From JACKBK01 sp963707275 (GTDB taxonomy: Bacteria > Chloroflexota > Anaerolineae > JAAEKA01): a stretch of DNA of 64,000 nucleotides. Shown one piece after another: positions 25,734 through 34,591 of this stretch. Position numbers and translations under genes: made by a program. Every line of letters starts with the position of its first letter. The stretch's first letter is position 1. The notes beneath the pieces were generated by a model. That model ran no database searches and had not been told where the DNA came from. It worked only from the letters and a program-made list of their open reading frames with translations. The stretch is from contig CAVPPH010000001.1 in assembly GCA_963707275.1 (NCBI GenBank), positions 1 to 64,000 on the forward strand. Reading direction: 5' to 3'.

Positions 25734-25985
25734 ATGACCGTGCGTGATCTTTGGCAGCGCACTCTCAAGGAACTGCGGCTGATGACGCTGCCGGCCTGCT
25801 GGGAGATGATCTTCGCCCAGTGCTTCCCCTTGCCGCCCCAGGACGGCGTGTTCATCCTGGGCACCCGCTCGCGCTATGTCTGCGAGGCCATGGAACTGCG
25901 CTGGCACAAGCTCGCTGAGGACGTGCTCAGTTCCTGTGTGGGCCGTCCCGTGCAGGTCAAGACCGTCCTGGTCGATCCCCAGTAG
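25734..25985 (+). CDS. DnaA N-terminal-domain-like small protein
   Basis: 83 residues: LWQRTLKELRLMTLPACWEM, DGVFILGTRSRYVCEAMELR, and LSSCVGRPVQVKTVLVDP. This is the whole fold of DnaA domain I (DnaA_N), which in DnaA mediates self-association and helicase loading, without the AAA+ and DNA-binding domains. GAGGAGG precedes the ATG. The TAG stop lies within a 16-bp palindrome. It may modulate replication initiation of the element or host. Confidence 0.65.
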   Translation: MTVRDLWQRTLKELRLMTLPACWEMIFAQCFPLPPQDGVFILGTRSRYVCEAMELRWHKLAEDVLSSCVGRPVQVKTVLVDPQ

Positions 25986-25996
25986 GTGCACCTACT
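25981..25996. promoter_or_regulatory. 16-bp perfect palindrome, possible operator
   Basis: AGTAGGTGCACCTACT overlaps the stop codon of the DnaA-N-like gene. Nearly the same sequence recurs at 32567-32586 near the other end of the element. Confidence 0.5.
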
Positions 25997-26010
25997 AAAT
26001 CGTTGATCGA

Positions 26011-26034
26011 GCCGCCAACCTGGGCGGCTTTTTT
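26011..26034 (+). terminator. Terminator-like hairpin leader 5
   Basis: GCCGCC pairs with GGCGGC, followed by TTTTTT. AAGGAG and the Rad52-like start follow at 26092. Confidence 0.75.
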
Positions 26035-26091
26035 GATTCCCCAACCTTCGAGGGCTGCGCATTCGTTACCACGCAGAAGGAGTACCTACCG

Positions 26092-27025
26092 ATGATTTCC
26101 GAGAAGCAGATCGCCCAACTGCGGGCACGTTCCCTGTCGAGGCTCTCAGCGCTGATACCAGTCGCGGCTTCGAGCTGACCAGCCATCAAAGCAGCGTTCG
26201 TGGTCGAGCGCCTCAACGAGGTCTTCGGCCCTTGCGGCTGCGGCTGGCGCTATGTCCACTCGCCCTTCGAGTTCGCTGAAAGCGAGGTGCTGACCGAAGT
26301 GGCCTTGCAGTTCCGCGTCGTCGAAGGCGGCTGTGATCCCGTCGTCTGGGACGCTGAGACCCGCGGCTGGGCCTTTGCGCCTGACAGCGGTGCGTGGTCG
26401 TGGCCCATCTACTCACCCGGTGGCCGTCGCCCTGGCAAGGGTACTGCGCCCATCACCGATGCCCGCAAAGGTGCCATTACGGACGGCCTGACGAAGGCCG
26501 CGAGCATGATTGGCGTGGGCCAGGAGGTCTTCAAGGGGCTGGTGCGCACCGGCCAAACGCCCCAGAAAGCGCCTGCGCGCGCGCAAGCGCCCCGTACGCC
26601 CCAACCCTCAGGAACCAACGGCAAGGGCGCGCAGAGTGGCTCTACGCCGCCCCAGAAGGCCACCCGCAGCGCCCCGGCGACCGAGAAGCCGGTTGCCAGC
26701 TGGCAATGGAACGACCAACGGCAAGGCCGCCAACGGCAGCACGCCCAAGACCAACGGCGCTACGATCGCCAACGCCACGACCTTCTGGACGCTGGCGAAC
26801 CGTACACTGACCAGGCTGGATCGCGCCCAGGTCAGCGCCATCGCCAAGGAGGTCATCGACCGCAAGATGACCTGGCTGGAGGCGCAAACTCGCCTGGACG
26901 ACATGATCGACGCCGCGACCCTGCCCACCTTCGGCCAGGCCAACGGCAACGCGCTGCACGAGCAGCCCAGCGCCAAGCCGGTGGTCGAGCAAGCTGCCGA
27001 CCCGCTGGACGAACTGTTTGCGTAG
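26092..27025 (+). pseudogene. Rad52-like recombination protein gene, multiply frameshifted
   Basis: The frames join as MISEKQIAQLRA, EALSADTSRGFELTS, then IKAAFVVERLNEVFGPCGCG, with breaks between 26110 and 26190 and again near 26700. Core segments such as WDAETRGWAFAPDSG, DARKGAITDGLTKAASMIG and VGQEVFKGLV match Rad52/22-type single-strand annealing proteins of plasmids and phages. The Pro/Ala/Thr/Gln-rich linker and a helical C-terminus (TLTRLDRAQVSAIAKEVIDR) end with DPLDELFA. AAGGAG precedes the ATG. At least three indels, in an otherwise well-conserved protein, look like assembly errors. Confidence 0.6.
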
Positions 27026-27042
27026 CTGCAAACACCAACAAT

Positions 27043-27080
27043 GACCCCGGTGCATGGCAACGTGTGCCGGGGTCTTCATT
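27043..27080 (+). terminator. Terminator-like hairpin leader 6
   Basis: GACCCCGG pairs with CCGGGGTC (27067-27074), followed by TTCATT, then GAAGGAG and the start at 27109. Confidence 0.6.
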
Positions 27081-27108
27081 CCAAACCACTCACGAAGGAG
27101 AACCTATC

Positions 27109-27480
27109 ATGCAACCGCCAATCAAGTTCAATCAATCGGGCATCTGCGTCACCTGCCGCCGATACACCAGTCGCGGCATGACGGCATCCAACGGCCTTGT
27201 CATCTGCGCCAGTTGCTTCCAGCAGGGGCAGCAGTTCCAACGTCAAACCCAGCAGCGCCGCCAGGAAAGCGACGGCATCGCTCGCATCGAACTCGACCCT
27301 GCCTTGCAGGACGCCTGCACCAGCGTGCCGTTCCACAGCCTGGGCGGTCTGCGCATCACCGCCGACGATGGCCGCGTCTTCGAAGGCCCAGCCTACCAGT
27401 GGTGCAACGTCGCCTGGCGCGCCCAGCAAGCCGGTGTCACCTGCGGCAAGGTGCAGGCCATCCCGTGGGTGTATCGCTGA
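27109..27480 (+). CDS. Small protein with CxxC pairs, unknown function
   Basis: 123 residues. ICVTCRRYTSRGMTASNGLV followed by ICASC forms two CxxC knuckles, a zinc ribbon, at residues 12-35. The C-terminal half (VPFHSLGGLRITADDGRVFE) is beta-rich. GAAGGAG lies upstream. It is the last gene of the hairpin-leader series. No recognised family. Confidence 0.6.
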   Translation: MQPPIKFNQSGICVTCRRYTSRGMTASNGLVICASCFQQGQQFQRQTQQRRQESDGIARIELDPALQDACTSVPFHSLGGLRITADDGRVFEGPAYQWCNVAWRAQQAGVTCGKVQAIPWVYR

Positions 27481-27587
27481 AGCTCTTGCCGTGTCGCCCC
27501 ACCAGGTTGACAGTCTCCCGTTTCTGCCTACAATCCTCCTTACCAATCCGCGCACGATTGTGCAGTAGTCATGTAAGGAGGACTTCG

Positions 27588-28961
27588 ATGAATACCCAAC
27601 CGTTTCGGCTGCGGGCCAGCACCCGCGGTCTCGCCGTGCTCGCCCTGGTGCTGAGCGTGCTGCTGCCGGTTGCAGCCACGGCTGCGCCAAACGCGTCGGT
27701 TCTTGCCGGGCCCTGCGTGCCTGGTGCAGCCTATGATCCCGCCTGCGACGTCGATCATGACGGCGACGTCGACATCTTCGACATCCAGCTCACCGCCGGT
27801 CGCTGGAACCAGGCCGGCACGTGGATCAGCGACAACGACCATAACCATCTTGGTCAGACCTGGACAGGTAACAACAACCCGCTCAAGATCCAGGGAACCT
27901 TTGGCAATCCGGACAGCGCGCCGCTGGTGCTGAGCAACTCCACCTCGACCGGCCATGGCCTGCGAATCTCGTCTGCCGGCAACACGGGCGTCTACATCAA
28001 CTCGGCCGGCAATCATGGCGTCTATGTGGGCACGGTAGGGGGCGATGGCTTCTCCGTCAACTTTCCAGACGGCGACGGGTTGTCTGTTGGATCAGCCGAC
28101 CAGCACGGCGTGAACGTGACTCAGGCGTTCGGCAACGGAATCAACGTCGACACTGCCGAGGGCTACGGCGTTCGCCTGGACGTGGCGCGCGATGGCGGCT
28201 TTTTCGTCTGTCGTGCCGGAAACGTCGGCGAATGCACGCCCAGCACGACTTTCCACGGGCTGGAGGTGGGCAATGCCCAGGGCGACGGCGTTCGCATTAC
28301 CGATGCAGCCGGCGACGGCATCCAGATCGGCGACGGCACGAATTTCCCGAACAACGGATTGCGCATTCCATCGCCTGGCACCCCGGGCGATGCGTTAGTA
28401 CCCAACACGTCGGATGCCCTCGGCCAGTGGGCGCTCTTCACGACTGACGACATCCAGGCCGGCAACGTGTTCTTGAGCGGTCTGACCCTGGTGGGAGTTG
28501 TGGGCGACGGGAGCGCCCTCAGCCCTGGCGACGTGGTGGCAGCGGCCGGCATGGCCGGCGCAATTCCGGGTGGGCGCACCCCCCTTGCTCAGGTTCGACT
28601 GGCGACCGGTGAACAGGCCAACATTGCCGGCGTAGTGCTAAGCCGAATGGCCTTGCGTCCCCTCCCCGGCGCAACCGACGACAGCGATGCAGGCGACCAG
28701 GACCTGCGCAGCGTGGCCGGGCCGGCCCAGCCCGGCGACTACGTGGCCATCACCGTGCTGGGCGCGGCCCAGGTCAAGGTGCAGGACGGCGAGACCCTGG
28801 TGCCCGGCCAGCGGGTGACCGTCGGCGCGAACGGCGCAGCGCGCGCCTTAGAGACGCGGATGGTCGAGGGGATGGAAGTCAGCGAAGGCGCGGCGACGGT
28901 GGGTGCCGTGCTGGAGGCGCCCAAGGACGGGATGGTCTGGATGCTGGTGAACCCGCAGTAA
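27588..28961 (+). CDS. Secreted dockerin-type protein with beta-helix-like repeats
   Basis: 457 residues. A signal peptide (about 1-32, ending TAAPNA) is followed by a single dockerin-like EF-hand loop DVDHDGDVDIFDIQLTAGRW at about 50-70. Residues 95-265 consist of short repeats of the form NxGVxVxSAxGxG, suggestive of a beta-helix. The C-terminal domain (LSPGDVVAAAGM, PAQPGDYVAITVLGAAQVKV) ends VLEAPKDGMVWMLVNPQ. AAGGAGG precedes the ATG. A close paralogue follows at 29071. A surface adhesin or cohesin-binding component is likely; the partner is not in the window. Confidence 0.75.
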   Translation: MNTQPFRLRASTRGLAVLALVLSVLLPVAATAAPNASVLAGPCVPGAAYDPACDVDHDGDVDIFDIQLTAGRWNQAGTWISDNDHNHLGQTWTGNNNPLKIQGTFGNPDSAPLVLSNSTSTGHGLRISSAGNTGVYINSAGNHGVYVGTVGGDGFSVNFPDGDGLSVGSADQHGVNVTQAFGNGINVDTAEGYGVRLDVARDGGFFVCRAGNVGECTPSTTFHGLEVGNAQGDGVRITDAAGDGIQIGDGTNFPNNGLRIPSPGTPGDALVPNTSDALGQWALFTTDDIQAGNVFLSGLTLVGVVGDGSALSPGDVVAAAGMAGAIPGGRTPLAQVRLATGEQANIAGVVLSRMALRPLPGATDDSDAGDQDLRSVAGPAQPGDYVAITVLGAAQVKVQDGETLVPGQRVTVGANGAARALETRMVEGMEVSEGAATVGAVLEAPKDGMVWMLVNPQ

Positions 28962-28985
28962 CTTCTGCAATCTGCAAGCTGTTCA

Positions 28986-29022
28986 GCCGGCGCGGGACCT
29001 AAACCGCGCCGGCTTTACGTTT
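28986..29022 (+). terminator. Intrinsic terminator
   Basis: GCCGGCGCGG pairs with CCGCGCCGGC, followed by TTTACGTTT, directly downstream of the first dockerin gene. Confidence 0.75.
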
Positions 29023-29070
29023 AACAGAGATACCGACAGGTCGATCAAACCCTAATCGAAAGAGACACTT

Positions 29071-30213
29071 TTGAATGCCAAGTTATTAGTGCTGGTGTTA
29101 GTTTTGGTACTCCTTGTTCTCGCAGCGGCGCCTGTTGCCGCTGCACCTTTCCACTCCACTTCGCTCCCGGACTACGTATCCGGCCCCTGCGCGCCCGGCG
29201 CAATCTACGAATCAGCCTGCGATGTCGATCACGACGGCGACGTGGACATCTTCGACATCCAGCTCACCGCCGGCCGCTGGGGCCAGACCGGCACGTGGAT
29301 GAGCGACAACGACCACAATCACCTGGGGCAGACCTGGACAGGCAGCAACAACCCGCTGGTGATCAACGGTTCCTTTGGCGATCCTCCTTACTATGCGGCG
29401 CTGGTGCTGAGCAACAGCAGTGGAATTGGCCTGAGGATCCCGTCGGTGTATGGGCCTGGCGTGTCTGTGTACGGGACTGCCGACGACGGTGTATACGTGT
29501 ACACGGCGGGCGACGACGGTGTGCATGTGTTCTCAGCTACGAACTACGGCCTGCACGTGGGATCGGCGGGCAACGACGGCCTTTGGGTGGAACAGGCGAG
29601 CGGCGTCGGCGTGTGGGCCAACACAACCAATAACCTCGGCCAATGGGGGTTCTATACACCCGATAAAATCCGCGGCAGCAATGTGACGATGGAGTCGCTC
29701 TCGCTGGTGGCGCAGGTCAGCGGCCCGGACAGCCTGACAGCCGGCGACCTGGTGACAGCGGCGGGTGTGGCTGATCCGATGTCCGGCAGCACGGTGCATG
29801 TGCCGCTGGTGCGTCTGGCGGACGGCGCAGCGAGCGCTGTCGTCGGCGTTGTCGAGGGCCGGCTGGTGCTCGAGGAGCATGGCGTGCCGGCGCAATCGGT
29901 TGAGGGAGAAACGCAAGGCGAGCCGTCGCCGCCGGAACTGCGCAGCGCCGAAGGGCCTGCCCAGCCCGGCGACTACGTGGCGCTCACCATCTACGGCGCA
30001 GCACAGGTGAAGGTGCAAGCCGGCGAGGTTCTCCAACCCGGCCAGCGTGTGACCGTCGGCGTGAACGGCGCGGTGCGAGCGCTGGGCACCTTCACGGTGC
30101 AACTGGCCGCCGGCGAAGGAACTGCCGACATCACGGAGAGCGCGCCGACCCTGGGCGTCGTGCTGGAAGCGCCGAAAGATGGCAAGGTCTGGGTGCTGGT
30201 GAACCCGCAGTAG
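29071..30213 (+). CDS. Secreted dockerin-type protein, paralogue 2
   Basis: 380 residues, starting at TTG (AAAGAGACAC upstream). The signal peptide is an almost pure Leu/Val segment. It has the same dockerin loop DVDHDGDVDIFDIQLTAGRW, the same MSDNDHNHLGQTWTGSNNPL linker, fewer NDGVxV repeats, and the same C-terminal domain as its upstream neighbour. The two genes are a tandem duplication that diverged mainly by repeat number. A cell-surface or secreted role is inferred. Confidence 0.72.
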   Translation: MNAKLLVLVLVLVLLVLAAAPVAAAPFHSTSLPDYVSGPCAPGAIYESACDVDHDGDVDIFDIQLTAGRWGQTGTWMSDNDHNHLGQTWTGSNNPLVINGSFGDPPYYAALVLSNSSGIGLRIPSVYGPGVSVYGTADDGVYVYTAGDDGVHVFSATNYGLHVGSAGNDGLWVEQASGVGVWANTTNNLGQWGFYTPDKIRGSNVTMESLSLVAQVSGPDSLTAGDLVTAAGVADPMSGSTVHVPLVRLADGAASAVVGVVEGRLVLEEHGVPAQSVEGETQGEPSPPELRSAEGPAQPGDYVALTIYGAAQVKVQAGEVLQPGQRVTVGVNGAVRALGTFTVQLAAGEGTADITESAPTLGVVLEAPKDGKVWVLVNPQ

Positions 30214-30234
30214 CACGATCTCCGCCACTTGGGG

Positions 30235-30276
30235 GTACGAAGCCGGTGCGCTATGCATGACGCACCGGCTTCGTAC
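30235..30276 (+). terminator. Terminator-like hairpin
   Basis: GTACGAAGCCGGTGCG and its exact complement flank a 10-nt loop. No U-tract follows. The rest of 30277-30481 shows nothing but a Shine-Dalgarno for the next gene. Confidence 0.55.
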
Positions 30277-30481
30277 ATCTAGGCTGAAAGAGCCGCCAGG
30301 CCGTGTACCACGCTCGCAGCGTTGGCGCATGGCTGGCTGGTTGCCTACGGTTGCTTTAAACTTCAAGCCAATATCTTGTCGCAATTGCCCAAATTGATCG
30401 TCGCATAGTCCCTGCTTCCGTGCTATACTGTGCAATATCGATGCGGTCTAGCTTTGGGTTATCTCACTTGGAGGTGGGGCT

Positions 30482-31228
30482 ATGAAGATGGGAAGACTAC
30501 TCTCTCTGGGCGTCGCGCTTTTCCTGCTGGCAACGGTGTCAGTCGCAGCAGCAGCAACATCGCTGGCTGACCCTTGTATGTCTGGGGGTGCCTACGATCC
30601 AGCCTGCGATGTGGATCACAACGGCACCGTGGACATCTACGACGTTCAACTTACTGCTGGCCACTGGGGCCAGACGGGCGCGTATAGCATCTACCCAGCC
30701 ATGGTGCCTAAGACCGGGCAGATCGCATGCTATGACGCTACAGGAACGGTGATAGCTTGCCTTGGTACTGGCCAGGATGGTGATTGGCAAAAGGGCGTAG
30801 CCTGGCCGAACCCACGCTTGACGGACAACAGTGATGGCACGGTGACCGACAACCTGACCGGACTGATCTGGTTGAAGAACGCCAATTGTTTTGGAGCAAG
30901 AAACTGGGCGACGGCCTTGACGAATTCCAACACGCTTAACAGCGGCGAGTGCGGCCTGACTGACGGTTCGGCAGCGGGCGACTGGCGGCTGCCCAATGTG
31001 CGTGAGATGTTGAGCCTGATTGACTACGGGCGGACTAACCCTGCCCTGCCGAGCGGCCACCCCTTCACCGGCGTCCAGTTTAGCGCCGCGTCGGGCTACT
31101 ACCATTCGAGTACTTCCGCCGGCAACGACCCGTCGGCCGCCTTTCTCGTGTACATGTTCCACGGCGCCACGTTCGCCGCCAACAAGTCGGTCACCTATTA
31201 CGTGTGGCCGGTGCGTGGCGGACAATGA
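30482..31228 (+). CDS. Secreted dockerin-type protein with Lcl (DUF1566) domain
   Basis: 248 residues. The signal peptide (1-25) is followed by the EF-hand DVDHNGTVDIYDVQLTAGHW, then an Lcl/DUF1566 domain: PRLTDNSDGTVTDNLTGLIW, WATALTNSNTL, WRLPNVREMLSLIDYG and YYVWPVRGGQ. Lcl-type domains occur in collagen-like adhesins and other surface proteins. GGAGG lies upstream. Third member of the local dockerin group, with an exchanged C-terminal module. Confidence 0.78.
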   Translation: MKMGRLLSLGVALFLLATVSVAAAATSLADPCMSGGAYDPACDVDHNGTVDIYDVQLTAGHWGQTGAYSIYPAMVPKTGQIACYDATGTVIACLGTGQDGDWQKGVAWPNPRLTDNSDGTVTDNLTGLIWLKNANCFGARNWATALTNSNTLNSGECGLTDGSAAGDWRLPNVREMLSLIDYGRTNPALPSGHPFTGVQFSAASGYYHSSTSAGNDPSAAFLVYMFHGATFAANKSVTYYVWPVRGGQ

Positions 31229-31313
31229 TGCTTAGCCGTTTGATGCTGACAACACAGTGACGATGCGCACCTGCCCTGGTGAATGCACTATGCTTAGTCG
31301 ATGACATCGAGTC

Positions 31314-31345
31314 AGGGTGTCGCTGTCATCATGCAGCGACACCCT
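31314..31345. terminator. Bidirectional terminator between convergent genes
   Basis: AGGGTGTCGCTG and its exact complement around an 8-nt loop, between the plus-strand Lcl gene and the minus-strand gene ending at 31345. Confidence 0.65.
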
Positions 31346-31839
31346 CAGCCGTCAATCACCCGCGCTTGCCCATCGATCACATTCACCGATTCTGACGCTG
31401 GCACGCCGCCAATGGCGACCGATACCACGATTGCCGAGTGGTTCGTGTCACCACCATCCGACTGACGCTCGTCCTTGTCGACCGGCCTGACGCCTGCTAT
31501 CGCCAACACGAACTGCGCGGCCTTCAGCCTGTCGGCGGCGCGTGCCCGTTCCACCCTGCCGTTGGCGATGTCGAGGCACAGTTGCAGCATCTGCTCGGCG
31601 TGCCTGCTCGCGACATCCCGTGCCCGTCCCAGGTTCGGCCATAGCGGTACCACCTCGTCCAGGAAGTGCGCGTTGTCCGGGTCAGACAGCCAGCTTTCGA
31701 CCGTGTCCACTGGCAAGTCCATGTCGCGGGCGATGCCAACAGCAGTGGGTCTGCCATTGGAAAAGTCGAAGTAGCGCCGCAGCGCATCAAGCCGCAGGGC
31801 ATCGCTTTGTCGTCTCGCAATTGCATTTTGCCGGGGCAT
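31345..31839 (-). CDS. Hypothetical protein with helix-turn-helix-like N-terminus
   Basis: 164 residues. IARDMDLPVDTVESWLSDPD resembles a helix-turn-helix of the kind seen in terminase small subunits and phage regulators. The middle is helical (VASRHAEQMLQLCLDIANGR) and the end is beta-rich. It is the last of a short minus-strand run that ends the mobile element. Terminase small subunit is possible but no large subunit is present. Confidence 0.5.
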   Translation of the reverse strand: MPRQNAIARRQSDALRLDALRRYFDFSNGRPTAVGIARDMDLPVDTVESWLSDPDNAHFLDEVVPLWPNLGRARDVASRHAEQMLQLCLDIANGRVERARAADRLKAAQFVLAIAGVRPVDKDERQSDGGDTNHSAIVVSVAIGGVPASESVNVIDGQARVIDG

Positions 31840-31997
31840 CTTTTCGTATCTTCTCCCATCGCTAGCCTTGTCGCAGGCGGCTCATCAGGCTGTCGTTTGT
31901 ACCGTTTGTCGCGCCCGCGGATCGCTTGCGCCAGCCTGTTCGCATCCACATTGAGCCACCACGCCAGGTAGTCCAGTGCATCGTTGTCCGCGGCCAT
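31840..31997 (-). CDS. Possible small helical protein, end unresolved
   Basis: MAADNDALDYLAWWLNVDAN followed by RLAQAIRGRDKRYKRQPDEP has normal protein character and lies between the two minus-strand hypotheticals. The open frame continues into the next gene without a convincing stop, so a frameshift is likely. The start may lie further upstream. Confidence 0.3.
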
Positions 31998-32043
31998 CGC
32001 ATCCTGAAGCGCCTGGATCGCGATGCCTGCCAGCAGCCCGCGC

Positions 32044-32541
32044 TCAGGCGACCAGTCGGCCAAGGCAGGTGCTCCTGATCCCGCTGTCGTCCTTCCAGCG
32101 CCAGTACAGGTAGCGGTTGCTGCGCCGTTGCTGCACGCTGTACCAGCCCGCGCTGGGCAGTCCTTCGGGCCTGGGCAAGCCGTGCCCGCGCAGTGAACCC
32201 ATCTTCGCCGCCAGTGATAGCACCGCCTCGACGGGTAGGCTCTCACAGCTTGCCGTAGCCTGATGCGCCTGTAGTCCTTCAGGGGTTAGCGTGATGCGCC
32301 GCCGCTGCCAATCGCCCTCGTCAATCAGACCCCGCTTGCACAGGCCGTCCAGTGACCGGTTCAGGTTAGCAGCGTCACCAGATTTCAGCTTGGTCCTCAA
32401 GATGGAGTGGCAGGCGAAGTGCCTGTAGTACCTTCGCTTGCCCCACAGCACCGCCTTCAACTGCCACAGGTTCATCGAGTGCTGCGGCTGTTCAGCAAGT
32501 ATGCCAAGAATGCGCTGCTGTTGGGTGCCAATGTTGCTCAT
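32044..32541 (-). CDS. Winged-helix-like hypothetical protein
   Basis: 165 residues. ILGILAEQPQHSMNLWQLKA and LNRSLDGLCKRGLIDEGDWQ with RRRITLTPEGLQAHQ have the shape of a winged helix. The C-terminal half (GWYSVQQRRSNRYLYWRWKD) is basic and aromatic. An operator-like palindrome lies 26 bp upstream of the ATG, so it may be an autoregulated element regulator. Confidence 0.5.
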   Translation of the reverse strand: MSNIGTQQQRILGILAEQPQHSMNLWQLKAVLWGKRRYYRHFACHSILRTKLKSGDAANLNRSLDGLCKRGLIDEGDWQRRRITLTPEGLQAHQATASCESLPVEAVLSLAAKMGSLRGHGLPRPEGLPSAGWYSVQQRRSNRYLYWRWKDDSGIRSTCLGRLVA

Positions 32542-32566
32542 GACAGTGTTGTGTAGTTGGTAACCA

Positions 32567-32586
32567 TTAGTAGGTGCGCCTACTAA
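32567..32586. promoter_or_regulatory. Palindrome matching the 25981 site
   Basis: TTAGTAGGTGCGCCTACTAA has 8-bp arms around TGCG. It differs from the 25981 palindrome by one base over 16. It lies upstream of the winged-helix gene. Confidence 0.5.
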
Positions 32587-32643
32587 GAATGCAGGTGGCG
32601 GTTCATACCGTAATCGCTATACTTGTTGCTGTCCTGTCACCCT

Positions 32644-33093
32644 TTATGCCTTGCGCCGACGCCGCTTGCCAATGTCCAATCTGTCCACGGGCGAGAACTT
32701 GCTGTGTTGCACCTGAATGTGCGCGTCCGCCAGGTGCATATACATCTGGGTTACTTCCAGCGTTGTGTGGCCGAGTATCAACCGCAAGGTCATGATGTCG
32801 CCACCGTTCATTAGGTAACGAACAGCAAAGGTGTGGCGAAACAGGTGGGCGTGCAGACGCGGAACGTCAGCGGTCTGGCCGAGACGCCGAATCACCAAAG
32901 CCAAGCCGTTGTAGCTCAGCCGTTTGCCATCCACGGAAAGGAACACCTGTTGACAATCATCGCCCACCGTTTCCGGTCTGTAGGAGTGAATATACTTGAG
33001 AAGCGCCTTCTTTGTAAGAGCGCCAAACGGCACCAGACGTTCCTTGTTGCCCTTACCATACACTTTGAGGTAGCCTTCGTTCAAGAAAGTATT
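32644..33093 (-). pseudogene. Tyrosine recombinase, C-terminal part, cut by IS701
   Basis: About 149 residues of the catalytic domain: GYLKVYGKGNKERLVPFG, LHAHLFRHTFAVRYL (HxxR), LILGHTTLEVTQMYMHL with the nucleophilic Tyr. The N-terminal domain and first catalytic Arg are missing. The frame runs directly into the IS701 end at 33094 and no N-terminal half is found beyond the IS. It is probably the former integrase of the 20-33 kb element, which would now be immobile. Confidence 0.8.
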
Positions 33094-34591
33094 TTGACAA
33101 TGTCAGATTAGGACAATGAGAGCCTTTCTGACAATAATAGACGAATAAATCGCCACAAAATGACCGGATGGAAATCGAGCGCTGGGGCCTAAATCTGGCA
33201 GAGATCGAGGATTTCGGCCACCGATTGAGAGAGTTTTGGCATGTGTATGGTGTGTACACGCAAACAAAAACTCGAGATACACGGGAATATGGCTATCATT
33301 ACCTGAACGGCATTCTGCGGATCGAGAAAGAGCGAACGATAGCAGCCATCAGTCGAACAGAGGGCGTGCCATACCAGAATATGCACCATTACATCAGCAA
33401 ATCGCCCTGGTCGGGAGCGAAAGTAATCAAGCAGGCTCGCACGGAAATCGTCAGTCATTCACACTTTGAGACGGGAAGCATGTTGTTGGGCGACGAAAGT
33501 GCGGATGACAGAAATGGCAAGGTGTTGGTCGGTGTCGGTCGTCAGTATAACGGACGACAAGGAAAAGTAGATCTCAGTCAGGTCGGCGTCTTTCTCTCGA
33601 TTGTCAAAGATGGCAAGCACAACTGGATTGACGGCGAACTGTACCTGCCAGAAGAGTGGTTTGACGAAGACAAGCGAGAGTTGCGCCAGAAAACCGGTCT
33701 GCCTGAGGATCGGCAGTTCCAGACAAAGCTCCAACTGTTTTGGCAGATGTTGCAACGAGCGCAAGCGGAAGATATTCCGTTTGCTGCGGTGGGCTGCGAC
33801 GGATTGTACGGGCGCAGCTTCTGGCTTCGTCAGAAAATGGATCAGGCTGGCATCGAATTCTATGCCGATGTTCCAGCCAATACCAAGGTCTATCTGAGTG
33901 AACCGAAGATCGGCATTCCGCAGAACAAACGAGGTCGCAAAGCCACGGAAGCGAAGGTTTTGTCACCTCTACCACATCGGATCGACGACTTGCCAGTCCA
34001 TTCGTCTGTCCTTTGGCAAACTCTGACGATCCGGCCCACCGAACGGGGCTGGTTGAAGGCTGGTTTTGCTCGTATTCCGGTTTGGACTGTCCAGGATGAC
34101 TTGACCGTCACCAAACAATGGTTGCTCATGCGCAAAGAAGGCAAGAAATACTCCTATACCTTCAGCAATGCCTCAGCAAACACGCCGCTTCAGGTCATGG
34201 CCTTGCGCAAATCTCAGCGCTACTTCATCGAGCGAGACAACCAGGATGCCAAATCCGAGTTCGGATGGGATGAAATCCAAACTACTTCCTACAATGCCTG
34301 GCAACACCAACTCGCTTTCACCGTTCTTGCCCAATGGTTTATCAATCAAACCCGTCTCGATTGGGAGAAGGAATACCTGAGGGACCCAGACCTCCTTTCC
34401 GAGTATGAAACTGATCGTCTACCTGCTCTTTCCGTTGCGAATGTCCGAGAATTACTCCGGGCAGCACTCCCTTTGCCTACTCTCTCTCCGCTAGAGGCTG
34501 CTTCTCTTGTCGTTCAACACTTGGATAACCGCACTCGCTCTCGCAAATCTCGGGTTCTGAACCACTCAGGCCCCTAATCTGACATTGTCAA
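33094..34591. mobile_element. IS701-family element, copy 2
   Basis: The same 19-bp terminal repeats as copy 1 (33094-33112 and 34573-34591). No matching target duplication is seen at the two ends, consistent with a deletion after insertion. Confidence 0.9.
33168..34577 (+). CDS. IS701-family transposase (copy 2)
   Basis: 469 residues, identical to copy 1 by inspection except Glu to Lys in MHHYISKSPWSG. All catalytic-region motifs are intact (GDESADD, GCDGLYG, IERDNQDAKSE). It is transcribed away from the truncated integrase. Confidence 0.92.
   Translation: MEIERWGLNLAEIEDFGHRLREFWHVYGVYTQTKTRDTREYGYHYLNGILRIEKERTIAAISRTEGVPYQNMHHYISKSPWSGAKVIKQARTEIVSHSHFETGSMLLGDESADDRNGKVLVGVGRQYNGRQGKVDLSQVGVFLSIVKDGKHNWIDGELYLPEEWFDEDKRELRQKTGLPEDRQFQTKLQLFWQMLQRAQAEDIPFAAVGCDGLYGRSFWLRQKMDQAGIEFYADVPANTKVYLSEPKIGIPQNKRGRKATEAKVLSPLPHRIDDLPVHSSVLWQTLTIRPTERGWLKAGFARIPVWTVQDDLTVTKQWLLMRKEGKKYSYTFSNASANTPLQVMALRKSQRYFIERDNQDAKSEFGWDEIQTTSYNAWQHQLAFTVLAQWFINQTRLDWEKEYLRDPDLLSEYETDRLPALSVANVRELLRAALPLPTLSPLEAASLVVQHLDNRTRSRKSRVLNHSGP

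Noticed and set aside
29533..30435. Minus-strand open frame of 300 codons across the second dockerin gene
   Set aside because: Antisense shadow; no start signal and no protein-like domain pattern.
31345..32541. Prophage terminase region
   Set aside because: Only a weak helix-turn-helix resemblance; no large terminase, portal or capsid genes in the window.
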